The notes beneath the pieces were generated by a model. That model was not told where the DNA came from and ran no database searches. It saw only the letters and a list, made by a program, of their open reading frames with translations. Shown one piece after another: positions 10,220 through 21,360 of a DNA stretch of 64,000 bases. Each line of letters starts with the position of its first letter. Within the stretch, counting starts at the first letter, position 1. Both the position numbers and the translations under genes were made by a program. The stretch comes from Siphonodentalium dalli. Taxonomy: Eukaryota > Mollusca > Scaphopoda > Gadilida > Siphonodentaliidae. The stretch covers positions 263,107,863 to 263,171,862 of the forward strand of contig CP136064.1 of NCBI GenBank assembly GCA_032622095.1, in the 5' to 3' direction.

Positions 10220-10643
10220 TTCAACCGATTTAGGTTGTCTTTTGTCTATAAAATGATGGGATTGAAATTTGTTTGTGTTAAAGGCATTTCAGCCCCGTTA
10301 ATTTTGAGACATGTATATTCTGTCTATATATAGTTTCATCATTGTGCGGTCGAAACATCCACAGCGGTCTTGAAAAAATCTACTTTTCTGGTTTTGCATT
10401 TTTTATGTATAGGATGCAGCAAAAAAGGAGATAACTGGCCAAATGTCATTAAAACATCGAAAAATCTGGTGTATACATCGAAATTGAGTACAAATTTCGA
10501 GATTGAAAAAAGACCGCACAATGATGAAACTATATATCGATCGAATATACATGTCTCAAAATTATCGGGGCGGAAATTCCCTTAACAACAATTTTTTCAA
10601 TCCCATCATTTTATAGACAAAAGACAACCTTAAATCGGTTGAA
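10220..10643. mobile_element. Foldback element with ~135-bp arms
   Basis: Left arm 10220-10355 and right arm 10508-10643 are inverted copies. Shared words run from TTCAACCGATTTA through TTTTGTCTATAAAATGATGG to ATAGTTTCATCATTGTGCGG. About 150 bases separate the arms. No coding potential. Non-autonomous DNA transposon type, superfamily unclear. Confidence 0.8.
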
Positions 10644-10689
10644 CAAGGAGAGGTGTTAACAATTAAAGCGCAAGATAACTAGTTGTGAC

Positions 10690-11480
10690 AGGCATGCAAA
10701 ATTGAGGCAGACCGGATTTCGTCTGCATAAAGTCGCGGTCTGCCTAATGATGGTCTATTCTATATCTTGGAAGATCTGTCTGTGTATCTGTGTGTGGTCT
10801 GTGTGTGTGTTCGCGATGAACTCGAAAACGGCCGACCCGATTTCGATGAAACTTCGTATGTGAGGATACTATCGGTCGGGAAGTGGCATAGGCATATTAA
10901 TTTTCAGATCCGAGGTCAACTTTTCACGTGCCGAGGTCAAATCTGTTTTTACGCTGTGTTACGGGACTTTCATTTTAGTTCGGTGCTTACAAATCGATTC
11001 GAAACAGCGCGAATAATAAAATGCCAGTCATAACAATGACACTGTGAGAATCTTTCGTGTTTCCTCTTTCCAACGATATATAATGCGTTGTATCCGTTTT
11101 AGTTATCTGCCTCAATTATCAAGAAGAAGTGGTACTATCTTCCATCAGGATAAAAACAATGCGTAACTTCTATGACGTCGTTAGAGGTCATAACGTTAGA
11201 TCACGTTAACGCTTAACCGGCCGATGCATTTGACTGTTTCAGACGTCTTGGCGATATCTCGGGCACCGATGGTAATTTATCTTTACGTTGAAACTTGATG
11301 GTCGGATTTTTACGGACGAAATTTGATGCATAGGGTATCTCGGTATCCGCTGGGCCGATTTCCCGGTATCCGCTGGGCCGATTTCCACCATTTTTGGGGT
11401 GTTGGTGTTTGACCCCACCTGACCTTGACCTTCAAAATGGTCAATTCAAGGTCAAAGCCCGGACGAAGTCGGGTCACCTT
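10690..11480 (-). repeat. Dispersed repeat E (GACTTCGTCCGGG end)
   Basis: On the minus strand it starts ACTAGAAGGTGACCCGACTT-CGTCCGGG, followed by TGACCTTGAATTGACCATTT and a TCTGTCTGTGTG-like run at the far end. The same beginning recurs at 15181 and in diverged form at 15549 on the plus strand. A short inverted pair, AGGCAGACC/GGTCTGCCT, occurs at about 10703-10747. The right edge runs into (AT)n at 11484. Confidence 0.5.
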
Positions 11481-11508
11481 CTAGTATATATATATATATA
11501 TATATATA

Positions 11509-11625
11509 AAGGTTTACATGTATATGTGATGGTATTTGAAAATAATAAATATTGTTTAAACTAATATGTGAAATATAGCGAATAATAAATATTCTTTAAA
11601 CTAATATGTGAAATATAGCGAATTA
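11509..11625 (+). repeat. Direct repeat F, copy 1, with 40-bp internal tandem
   Basis: GGTTTACATGTATATGTGAT, then two tandem 40-bp units ending AATATGTGAAATATAGCGA. The sequence recurs nearly intact at 11919-11995. Confidence 0.8.
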
Positions 11626-11627
11626 CT

Positions 11628-11693
11628 CATTCTTTCTGTTCTATCCATCTTCTATATATATATATATATCTCTCTCTCTCTCTCTCTCTCTCT
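11628..11693. repeat. Microsatellite (AT)n-(TC)n
   Basis: Simple repeats following CATTCTTTCTGTTCTATCC; related to 10078-10209. Confidence 0.85.
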
Positions 11694-11918
11694 CATCTTT
11701 CTTAATCCCACTATCCTGCCTTCATCCACTATTATTTTCTTCCGACTATTACATATATTTTACCTGGATGGTAACCATGCACAGATCTGCATCCTTTCTA
11801 TTTTTTCCACGCAATTCTTTCTTTTTTGTTATTTGTTAACATCCAGACATTTACAATCAGAGCGGAGAAGACGTATAAAAGCAAGGTATGCTTGTTGTCC
11901 GACCCCTCTTCATTCATC

Positions 11919-12110
11919 CAGGTTTACATGTATATGTGATGGTATTTGAAAATAATAAATATTGTTTAAAATATTATGTGAAATATAGCGAATTATCGAA
12001 ATATAAAATACAGCGAAATAGCGGAATAAAAGTGCAGCGAACTGGCGAAATAGAGTGAAATAAAGAAATAGGAAATACAGCGAAATAACGAAATACACTA
12101 TTACATAGCG
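11919..12110 (+). repeat. Direct repeat F, copy 2, plus degenerate GAAATA minisatellite
   Basis: Copy 2 of repeat F spans 11919-11995. It is followed to about 12110 by degenerate units around GCGAAATA(C/A)AGC, which look like decayed tandem copies of the AAATATAGCGA end of repeat F. Confidence 0.65.
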
Positions 12111-12455
12111 ATTATTATTAACAAAATAACTGAAATATTTGAAGAAGTGTTTTAAAGAGCGTGAACCCAGATTAGCTATCTTTTGGTAGTCAAACGTGTG
12201 CGTATTAGGTGCGATAAATACATGAAATCTTACAAGCAGAATATTTGTTTCCAAATACTTTTTGAAGTGAAAGAAAGCCATGAACCAAATCTTGTTAAAA
12301 TCGGATGTTTGTTTGAGTTGAGTATGTCTGCTTTTAGAACGCATCCAATATATTTACCAGTAGAATTTATAAGTAAATTTTCTTACTCTCGGTGAATCCT
12401 CCATTGGTCACCCGGAGGTCAAACACCGGAAGTCAAAGTTGCATCTATTTTTAGT

Positions 12456-12560
12456 ATATTACTCCAGTGAGGGAATCGCATTATTTTTCGCTCAGTTTTA
12501 AATTCGAGCAGGGCTTGGTGCGCGAAAAATAGTACTGCCTGAATTTAAATAGGAGTAAGT
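12456..12560. repeat. Imperfect inverted repeat
   Basis: TTACTCC...TATTTTTCGC at left pairs with GCGAAAAATA...GGAGTAA at right, with GAGCAGGG near the loop. Possibly a worn foldback element. Confidence 0.55.
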
Positions 12561-12610
12561 TATACACTGATAAAAATTCATTCGAATACTTGTGTTACAA
12601 ACTTAATACA

Positions 12611-12720
12611 AAGGAACGCTCATATTACAAGAATTATATATAAATACTTTAATCATAAGCTGTCCATCCACAGATTACTATAAAACCATTGGTTATTTCG
12701 GCCAATTTGGCCGTTTACTT
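12611..12720 (+). repeat. Solo terminal repeat of DNA element family G
   Basis: TTTAATCATAAGCTGTCCAT-CCACAG and ACTATAAAACCATTGG match the terminal inverted repeat of the element at 57785-58569. No matching opposite end is seen nearby. The preceding GAACGCTCATATTACAAGAA also occurs at 20265. Confidence 0.5.
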
Positions 12721-13410
12721 CATGGCTGCTTTTCATCTGACGTGTGTGTCGGAATAATGATGTGGAGGATTTATGTAAATGTTAGCCCAAACTACATTTC
12801 CAAGTAACGATGGTTTTGTTGTTTATTTTGAGGAATAATACCGCGTCAGATGAATTCAGCCCAAATATGTTAACAGTTGTCGTGTAAAACATTCGGCAGT
12901 AGGTTAGCGTTATTTAGTATTTGTGGATGTCCTTTAACATGGGGAAAATAGACTACTGCGCTTGAACGAGCATGTGAATTTGTCGTTTTTAATGTATAGC
13001 AACTTTATAATAAATAACAGAGGTATTCTCTGTCAAATAAGGTCGCTCTATTTACGATACCAATTGGGGAACTATGTAAATTAAATTACGCGTAAACCAG
13101 CGTAAACGTATACCTGCTGCAAATAGAAAAGGTGCCGGAATCGGCGTACTCGCCCCAGGGCTAACTCGCATCAATCGACGCGTGCCAACTCGGAATAAAA
13201 GGCCAACTCGGAATAAAAGATGTATACGGGGTGTTATATGGCGTTTGGTCCGTTGTTTCTCAATGAATATTATTGAAATTTGGTGTATATGTCCGGGCTG
13301 GGACATGGAATACAACAACGTTTGAATTGTTTTTAAATTTACAAATTTGTTGATTTTATTCATTTTTTTTTTCGTTCTGAAACACACTATAAAGTGTATA
13401 TAATATAATA
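12721..13410. other. Non-coding; short inverted repeat only
   Basis: An inverted pair, TCATCTGACG...CGTCAGATGA, spans 12735-12856. Downstream is a doubled CCAACTCGGAATAAAAG (about 13186-13218). No exon recognised. Confidence 0.4.
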
Positions 13411-13705
13411 ACGAACACGAGACATACATAATTTATAAACTGTTAACAAAATATATCAAATTCAATACATGACAAAGATGACTCAGTGGAGTTTATAAAG
13501 TGAACATAAAAACATTGAGGTAAGAATCTTTTTAAGGAATGCAACTTTATTTAATGATAATAAACACATAAATTAAAATAACAAACATGAGACATACATG
13601 ATTTATAAACTGTTAACAAAAGATATCAAACTCAATACATGACAAAGATGACTCAGTGAAGTTTATAAAGTGAACATACAAATATTAAGGTAAGAATCTT
13701 TTTAA
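13411..13705 (+). repeat. Direct repeat pair, period 170
   Basis: Two ~125-bp copies (13411-13535 and 13581-13705) sharing CATGAGACATACAT, TTTATAAACTGTTAACAAAA, CATGACAAAGATGACTCAGT and GGTAAGAATCTTTTTAAG. The spacer between them is AT-rich. Confidence 0.9.
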
Positions 13706-13739
13706 GCATTACTAAACCGTTTAGCACAGTCCACTTCAC

Positions 13740-13930
13740 TCATCCGATCATCACCAAACTTCATATTTATCTTGATATTGATCTATCAGATGAGAGCTAC
13801 CAAATATTTTTTTAATTTTATAGGAAAAAATGGTCGCCAGCGGCCATATTGCATTTACGTTATATGTTATCGCGTCATGTCGATATCTAGTATTACTTAG
13901 AAATTTCACCTTTCCAGATTCATAATTGCA
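13740..13930 (+). repeat. Diverged repeat H, copy 1
   Basis: Words TCACCAAACTTCATATT, TGAGAGCTACC, GTCGCCAGC and CAGTATTAC occur in the same order at 14818-15010, with a shorter version near 14648. Non-coding. Confidence 0.55.
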
Positions 13931-14640
13931 CCATTGACTGTAACAGATGGAATTATTCCCCTCTTCGGATAGAGTGTCACTGAAACTTTATTTTGTCAGA
14001 CTGTCTGTATAGTCACTGATTATATATGGCAATAATCTGTAATAAGATGTAGCACTATTTTATTTTATATTTACAGGCAGTGCTGTTTTTATACAACAAT
14101 TCTAATCCCCCTAGATCATCGTGTGATCGACCATACATCGCGCGAGGACCTGGTTGAATTAAGGGGGGTTTTATGGATAACTTCTGTCCTCAAGCTAGAT
14201 TATACTTATGACATTTAATGGCATGTTTCTAACGTGGAGGGTTAGATATGCTTGAGACACCACCACTCTTCAATCACACCAAGTTCTCAGCTGGCATATT
14301 CGGATATTAGAACCCATAGCCATGATATATGGTTTATTTTGTGTATACTAGTAATATTGTTATTTTCAGTACCTTTATATACCAGTACTGTGTATAACAA
14401 TGCATATAAATTAATCGATGTATACATGTATATTGATTCAACGGATTCAGTGGTTTTGTCCATCAGTCTATCAAATTTGCGGGGTAAACATGGCCACAAG
14501 CAGTACACCCTGCTAAATTTCGAATTTGAATCAATTGGCGCACCCTGCAGCCAGCTTTTATTGGAGAAGACATCACTGCCAGCGGTTATCTTGAATTTTA
14601 CTATTTTTATGGCTAAATAATTTGGTTGATCCTACAGACG
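13931..14640. other. Non-coding, no recognised feature
   Basis: Includes a 122-residue frame (14252-14620) without a domain or a bounded exon. Not called as a gene. Confidence 0.35.
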
Positions 14641-14817
14641 ACACCCCTTGTCCGATCGTCACCAGATTCCACAATGATCTTCTGGATAACCAGGGTGAGA
14701 GTAATCTAATTTTCCCGAATTTCGTTAAAAACATTACCACAGGCAGCAATTTGGTATCTTACTGTTTGATCCTCTTTTGCATGACTGAATTGTTTAGCAA
14801 CTGTACAGACATATCCC

Positions 14818-15010
14818 TCATTTGATAGTCACCACACTTTATATTGATCTTCGGGCTGACAACTAGATGGGAGCTATCGAATGCTTTGAATTTTTTTGGA
14901 AAACATTGTCGCCAGCAGTCATCTTTTATTTTGGTTTTTATATACATGTATATCTCTTCATTCGGATAGCCAGTATTACGTAGGTACTTCAACTTTCCGC
15001 ATTCCTGTCA
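14818..15010 (+). repeat. Diverged repeat H, copy 2
   Basis: Matches 13740-13930 through TCACCACACTTTATATTGAT, GATGGGAGCTA, TTGTCGCCAGC and CAGTATTACGTAG. Confidence 0.55.
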
Positions 15011-15180
15011 TCATTTGAAATATAAAAATTTACCTGATACATGCACCCTTCAAAATTTGTTTCGTCGTATCTATTTTAATGACCCGTATGGTAATATTGA
15101 TACAGATATATTTGTCAAACATTTCTTTGTACAATATACAGGTATTTAGTTTGTAACTAAATCTAGAAATATATAATAGT

Positions 15181-15540
15181 AGCTGGTGGACCCTACTTCG
15201 TCCGGGATGTTCCCCTCTGATTTTTGGAGAATTGCGCGATTTAACCTTGAATTGACCATTTTAAAAGGTGAACGTCATGTCGGGTCACGATTTGACCCGT
15301 CCAAAACACTCCCCGGACAAAAGTCACGACAAAAGTACCCGTCGAAATCCGCCCGGCTTTACCCGATTTGACCTTGAATTGACAATTTTGAATGTCAAGA
15401 TCAGGTCGGGATCAAGATTTGACCCGTCCAAAATACTCCCTGGAAATAATTTCCCCTAGGTATCAAATTTCGTCAAATCTGTGCGGCAGTTTTCCCGGCC
15501 ATAGCTAACAGACAAACAGACAGACAAATGTCCAAAATAT
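15181..15540 (+). repeat. Dispersed repeat E, copy 2, with internal duplication
   Basis: Starts AGCTGGTGGACCCTACTTCG-TCCGGG. An internal 126-bp module is present twice (from about 15238 and 15364): TTTGACCTTGAATTGAC...TTTGACCCGTCCAAAA(C/T)ACTCCC. It ends in AGACAAACAGACAGACAAAT. Related to 10690-11480 (minus). Confidence 0.6.
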
Positions 15541-15548
15541 ATATTAAA

Positions 15549-15855
15549 CTAGCTGATGTACTCGACTTCGTTCGGGCTATTTAGGGATTTGTTTTGTGAT
15601 CGCCTCCATCTGGACAGTACCCAGTATATACAGCGTCTGGCCAAACTATTGTTCAATTGGCTCAGAAACATGCCTATATCAGCACGTTCGAGAACATGGT
15701 CCAACGTGAAATTGGACCCGTCCATATTGCTCCCGGGATCGAAGTAGTACTACACACAAATTTTTAGTCGGATCGGTCAAGGTCCAGAAACATGCCTATG
15801 AGCGAGGTCAAGTTGACACGTTAAATACCAAATCCGAGTCGGATCAGTCGAGCAG
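15549..15855 (+). repeat. Dispersed repeat E, diverged copy 3
   Basis: Begins AGCTGATGTACTCGACTTCG-TTCGGG and carries GGACCCGTCCATATTGCTCCC, matching the order in copy 2. A duplicated GAAACATGCCTAT occurs at about 15664 and 15787. Confidence 0.45.
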
Positions 15856-15865
15856 TGTTAGAGTC

Positions 15866-15917
15866 TATAACACATACACACATGCATTCATGCAAACACA
15901 CATACATACATACAGGT
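15866..15917. repeat. ACAT-type microsatellite
   Basis: Imperfect ACACAT/ACATACAT repeats. Confidence 0.8.
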
Positions 15918-16592
15918 GTTCCAAAATGTATAATCGATAGCTACAACAATTCTATGGTAGATAGTTCACGGCCGACCTGATGCATGCATCTTAGTTTTCT
16001 TGTTACTTCTGCTGTTGAAATGACAGCACTCACATCAGCATCGTGTCATATGACGCCTAAATACCACGTGCCTATAAATTTATATGATAACTATTCGATA
16101 CTGAATGTTGCATCAAATGACTGCCCTGCCATTAAATTTACTGTTCATTAACCATCAGAACTTAGGTGCATAAGTTACTAGAAATATCAACAAGACTCGA
16201 TCGAGCTAACATTTGCAAAGAAATGGAGTTTCATAAACAAACAATTCGTGTCACAATTCAAGCGAAATATTTCTGGAATACCTGCTACCACAGTGGCCCG
16301 GAAGTGATCAGTTGACCAGTGCGTGGACACTACTCACTAGCCAATCAAAAGCGACAAATTTATGACGCCACTTCCATAATCCACTCGATAACATATGTAG
16401 GATCTTCACCCGGAATGGCTATTGAGGTAGGATCCATCGATAAATCTTAATAGATTATCTTCAGTTGAAGCAGAAGGAAGGGTGATAATTATATATAGAA
16501 CGTACTTTAACGAAATAACGGAGATTTGTATGAAATAATTTACAACACCACAAGTGTTCAACGTTGGTCATACATAATATAATTATTATATT
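15918..16592. other. Non-coding, no recognised feature
   Basis: No domain-bearing frame or repeat end seen up to the start of the Harbinger-like element. Confidence 0.35.
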
Positions 16593-18196
16593 GGCTGCGG
16601 ACACACGTACCAAAGTAGCTATGCCATATATAGCAGGTGCAGAGGCGGACTGGCCGATCGGGAGACCGGGAAATTTCCCGATGGGCCGGAGGCCGGAAAA
16701 ATTATCATTCCACGTGATTTTCTATCAAGCGAGAATCCAAGGGGTTTTTTTACGGTTTGGGGGGGGGGTATATGTGGTTGGGCCGCAAATGAAACCGGCG
16801 TGGGCCGCCACATGTGTTGTTTAACCAGCCGTGTATCCAATAAGATGGTACTCTTCTCACATAAATTCATGAGGGCAGAGGCGGACTACATGGCCGATCG
16901 GGAGACCGCGAAAATTCCGGACGTGGGCCGCCACATGTGTTGTTTAACCAGCCGAATTGGCTAATCGTAATTTTCACATTAAATGAACTTGTCAGCATCA
17001 TATAACACCACGTAAAGACCCCATTAATCTCGAGATTTTAACGGTAACTCCCAGCTGTAAATCCCAAAACAAATCTCACGCACCCCTCCCGGACCCTCCC
17101 CTAATTGAAATTTACAAGAAAATAGGAACGCTTCAGTTGATGTCAGTCCAGATGCTAGAATTCGCGATTTTCTTGTATAGTTTTCAAATTTTTTTCACCC
17201 CGCGGTGTGTCCTGGTCTCTTGTCCGTAGCCGTGTGCATTTGTCTGGAGTTAGACCGCTAGATGTTAGAATTTATGCAATTTTTCAGGTAAAAATATCTG
17301 AATGGTCTCATACCGGGAATATATAGAACCATGGTTTATGAATGTATAGGATATTAGACCAGAGGTGCAAATGGAATTATGCAAAAACATGTATTTGGTC
17401 TGCATCTGATTCAAGGGGGGGGGGGTGCAGTAGGAATTTCCCAAGGTGGACTGTGGACGCCCCCCAAACAGATGGGCCGGTATTATATTAATTTCCCGGG
17501 CCGGTTTTTTGGCCAGGTCCGCCTCTGAGCAGGTGTAACAATGTATTATGGTGGAGTTTTGGTGACAATTGGTTGTCATACTTAATATGCCATAGCTAAC
17601 CATGTCGCCCGCTTTGCATTCGCACAATGAGTCTTCCAAAGTTCGTTATAATCAGCCTTTTTCTTGTTTTTGGTCCTTGTATGGTTCGCTTTGTTTATTC
17701 CAGATACTTTCCCTCAGCTGCATTTCCTCCAAAAAGTTCCGACATAGCTTCATTGGCCTACATGATACTGTTAGCGGAATATGCGCAGAACTAAACGTCG
17801 CAAAATAAAAAAAACTCAATTGGGGAAATGTCTTAATACGCATGAAATTAATATAAGTATAGATCAGCATGCATTGGGATCATATCAATAAAGCGTACTA
17901 CATGCATGATATGTGAGTGAATGGGCGATTGCGACGGTCAAACACAATTCTGGACGATCGATCATCCAATTATATATATCGTAGAGAATACAATGTAGCA
18001 AAACGTAATGAGTAGAGATCAACCTTGGTGAAATGCAATGCGTTAATTGGGCCAGTCGACTCATTGTGCGGAAACTCAGCGGGCAACATGGCTAGCTGTG
18101 GCACATAATTATGATGACCAATTGTCACCAAACTCCACCATAATAAATTGTCACACCTACTCTGCCATCGCTACTGTGGTACGTGTGTCCGCAGCC
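16593..18196. mobile_element. PIF/Harbinger-like non-autonomous element, copy 1, interrupted
   Basis: The ends are GGCTGCGGACACACGTACCA and its inverse TACGTGTGTCCGCAGCC, flanked by ATT on both sides (16590-16592 and 18197-18199), a 3-bp target duplication. The arms extend about 150 bases inward (GGTGGAGTTT...ACAATTGGTTGTCAT). Without the nested hAT-like insert (16640-17535) it is about 708 bp, close to the 689-bp copy at 46681. GG-starting ends with 3-bp AT-rich duplications fit PIF/Harbinger. No transposase remains. Confidence 0.7.
16640..17527. mobile_element. hAT-like non-autonomous element, copy 1
   Basis: The ends are CAGAGGCGGACTGGCC and GGTCCGCCTCTG. A perfect 8-bp target duplication AGCAGGTG flanks it (16632-16639 and 17528-17535). 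Eight-base duplications and CAGxG ends are hAT hallmarks. Inside, GGGCCGCCACATGTGTTGTT is repeated about 120 bases apart (16804 and 16925). The part from 16981 on is nearly identical in order to 26650-27201. No transposase frame. Confidence 0.85.
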
Positions 18197-18289
18197 ATTG
18201 GTTGGGTGGGGCTTGGAGATGGTTTGGATACGCTCGTTTGCTTATGCATATGCTCCTTACCTATGAGTATTCTCATATAGAAAAATAGG

Positions 18290-18882
18290 CAACGAAATTA
18301 ACCAATCCTTTTTGGCATGATGTCCTGATGGCATTCGCAAAATTTCTAGAAAAAGATAGAAACAATCTCCAAATATCAGCATGTACGTTATGGAATAACC
18401 CAAATATAAAACAGTACAGAAAAGAAATAAATTTCACCTCCTGACGAGAAAAGGGGGTTATCATTTTAAATGATATGCTGGACAATTAATAATGGTTGTT
18501 CTCTTACACGAGACGATTTACTAAAGATTTATAATATACGCACAAACTTCATCACTCTTATTAACATTCAACATCAGATAAAATTACTCCCAAAAAAACA
18601 TGACCAGCCTAAACTCGAACTTGCAGCCCGTTTTACCAAATAATGTCATGAAACATCTTAATCTTAAAAACTCTCGAGGAGCACAAGACTTTTATAACAT
18701 TGTAATCGATATTCAAACTTCTACAGTATAGCACACCGAAAATGGCATGCGTTATTTCCTGACAACATAATTAAATGGTGTAAACTAGATAAACTTCCCT
18801 TTCTCACGACGCCTGACACAAAGCTGCAATGGCTTCAATTCCGAATAAACTCACGAATATTATCAACTAACAAGTTTCATTA
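18290..18882 (+). pseudogene. L1/Tx1-like LINE ORF2 C-terminal remnant, 5' part
   Basis: Translation gives LWNNPNIKQYRKEINF, GVIILNDMLDN, LLKIYNIRTNFI, then FLTTPDTKLQWLQFRINSRI. This matches the C-terminal region of L1/Tx1-type ORF2 (the LWNNP, ND-x-LDE, and DTKLQWFQ-x-RINxRIL blocks). Frames are broken. The sequence continues at 19380 after a DNA-element insertion at a TA. Confidence 0.75.
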
Positions 18883-19377
18883 AAGGTACGGTTGGCCTTG
18901 GCGGTGGGTATCCTGTGAAAATATTTCCACCCGTCAAAAACCGCCACAGACAGAAAGAACAACAAAATGTAGACAGACTTTGTCCGTATACAAATAAGAA
19001 ATATCGCATAAACAGTATGTTATTGTCATATTTTTGACCATTGTTATGTAAACAAAAGCATAAAAAGTTACTTTTCTGGTGTTGTTTATATTATGATGGT
19101 AAGCATAAAGAGCGTTCTTTGTGGGTGAATTCCTGATATGGAACGAATAAAGAGCGTTTATGTCAATTGTGTGTGATTAGCCAGCAGCATTGTGTTGTCT
19201 TCTGTAACACAATCAGGCTCTTGCTTATGTAAAATATAGTAAATCTTTATGATAACATGCTGTTTACGCGATGGTCATGGTATATAAGAACGAAACTGTA
19301 TGCGTTTTAATGTTTTTCTGTTTACGGTGATTGGAACAAATATGAATATTTTCGACAACTAAGGCCTCACGTGCCTT
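18883..19377. mobile_element. TA-flanked MITE, family I, inserted in a LINE
   Basis: The ends are AAGGTACGGTTGGCC and its inverse-like GGCCTCACGTGCCTT, flanked by TA (18881-18882 and 19378-19379). A second, truncated copy starts at 33012. TA duplication suggests Tc1/mariner relatives. The interior has two AATAAAGAGCGTT-like words but no coding sequence. Confidence 0.7.
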
Positions 19378-19945
19378 TAAAATGTCAAATGTACGACAAG
19401 ATGATAAATGTGATAGATGTAAAAGTGAGACAGAAGACATCTGCCACATATTTTGGAACTGTGTCCACGTTCAGGAATTTATAAAGGAACTCAGTGATTG
19501 GGGTAAAATTAACAGCATTGATCTGTGTCCCCAACAGATTACAATGATTCTCGGCTCATGCCCAACGAATCCGAACTTTACAACGAACATGCTATTGATT
19601 CTAATTAAACAATAAATTTCTGGATTAAATTCAAGCCAACTAACGTATCGCTAAATGTTTTCTTCAAAGAATTGAAGTATAGACACCAATGTGAGAAGTA
19701 TTTCGATGCCAATCGAAACAACAAGAATTTTCGGAAAAAAAAACTTGTTCCTTTTAGAAAACAAACACATACGCACGAGTCAACACCAATACACTTGGGT
19801 GTCCTGGAAATTATCTCTGCACCAGTTCGAAAACTCACTTAATTATTATACCCAAGAATACGATTACCCACCCCAATACCACAAGGCCGTCTATGGTTAT
19901 ATGTCGTACCGATGCGCCGTAGAAAGTTCAAGGATTTAAAATCTG
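19378..19945 (+). pseudogene. L1/Tx1-like LINE ORF2 C-terminal remnant, 3' part
   Basis: Begins MSNVRQDDKCDRCKSETEDI then CHIFWNCVHVQEF, the terminal CxxC...HxxxxC zinc-knuckle block of L1/Tx1 ORF2. It continues with LLILIKQ and, after frame changes, a Tyr-rich tail to about 19945. Together with 18290-18882 it is one 5'-truncated, dead LINE split by the family-I MITE. Confidence 0.75.
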
Positions 19946-21360
19946 AATTACTATATAAAAATTTACATTTTTTCGATTTATCCCTATTCACATGTAAGTC
20001 ACTGGGAGTGCATATGATGTACGAAAGACGTGTACAAATGAAGTGAGCGAGATGTGAGCGAATAGGAAGAATGTCCCGTTATCTATAATAGCATGTACCT
20101 CTTTTTGTATTTACATTCATTCATTGATGTCTGTTTATTCCAATAAAAACAAATTTAAAAACAACAAAAAACAATGAAATATAATATATATACATTGGTA
20201 TAAATAAGCCGAATACTATAAAACAAACATTTTATGGTGCAAAATTTGGAAAATAAATTTAAAGGAACGCTCATATTACAAGAATTATTTATATAATATA
20301 GGGCCATGTGTGAAATTTGTGCACCTGACCCTGTGTGACATTTCATATTTCTGCCCTGCGAGATATGGAGGTCACGTGATCGATGGTTTAGCGACACCAG
20401 TCGCTGGAGACGAGGTATTGTTGTGGGTAAGCGCTCCCGAACAAACGAGCTGTTGTTATTGATGCTGAGAGAGGTTTTCGCTTCGACGAGCTCACATAAA
20501 TCCTTAATAATTCAATGTTCTTCATACATTAAATTCAAGTGGTTTCACATTCATAAGTTTCCAAATCCGTCCTCATTTACATTTTGTTATTAAGAGAGTT
20601 GTTCACTATCTTGAATAATGAATTGAATTTTCGATCTAGCGATGATCAACACGTCAGCCATGTACATGCATTTAATGGGCACGTAAGCCGTTTACGCAAA
20701 CTCGCATCTAACTTATGGCGCAGTATAAACATCTTTATTATGCTAATGCACCAGGTACGACCATCTATTATATTTTATCGTAAAAATTTTGTAACCTAAA
20801 ATAACATTTTAATACAAATATGATAATAAGGTATACCTAAAAAAAACGACACGATAAGACCTTAGGCTTGCTGTACTATTAACACATTATATGTTTAAAA
20901 GCCAACTTAATTTTCGAACTCTCAGATCACATGATATAAAATATGTGCCATATTATATACCATTTGAGGAAGCTCCAAAACATTGTATCATCAACTTATC
21001 CAGTGTAATACACTGTGAAGATGTTGTTTTGTTGCGGTACCGACGTGTTTTTTGTGCCTAAGTTTCATTTGGATTGTACGGCAAGTGTACTATTTTCAAT
21101 GGAGGTGATAACTCTATATCTTAATTTAAATTTTGTATCATTCTGGGAGCGAGACGGGGGAAATGTTTCTATGATTTCAGCTATTTTCTATTACTCTATC
21201 GGCACCTTCTGAGACACTTCCAAATGGTGATGAAATATAGTATTTTAATCATATTTTATTTAATAGATTGTTATTAAAACCGTCTATCAAGGCACTATAA
21301 AAAAATAATCGGTGACTCGAAACTTATAAAGCCTTTAAAGAAACATAACTCTACGCCCTT
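19946..21360. other. Non-coding, minor repeat words only
   Basis: GGAACGCTCATATTACAAGAA near 20263 is shared with 12613. Short frames at 20584 and 21015 have no domain. Nothing supportable. Confidence 0.35.

Noticed and set aside
10035-10256. Ser/Leu/Tyr-Ile frame
   Set aside because: Translation of TCTA, CT and AT simple repeats.
11395-11460. Repeated GACCTTGA words as nuclear-receptor sites
   Set aside because: They belong to dispersed repeat E, found again at 15240 and 15364, so a regulatory role is not supported.
13052-13429. 125-residue minus-strand frame
   Set aside because: No domain, AT-driven composition and a short direct repeat inside. No exon support.
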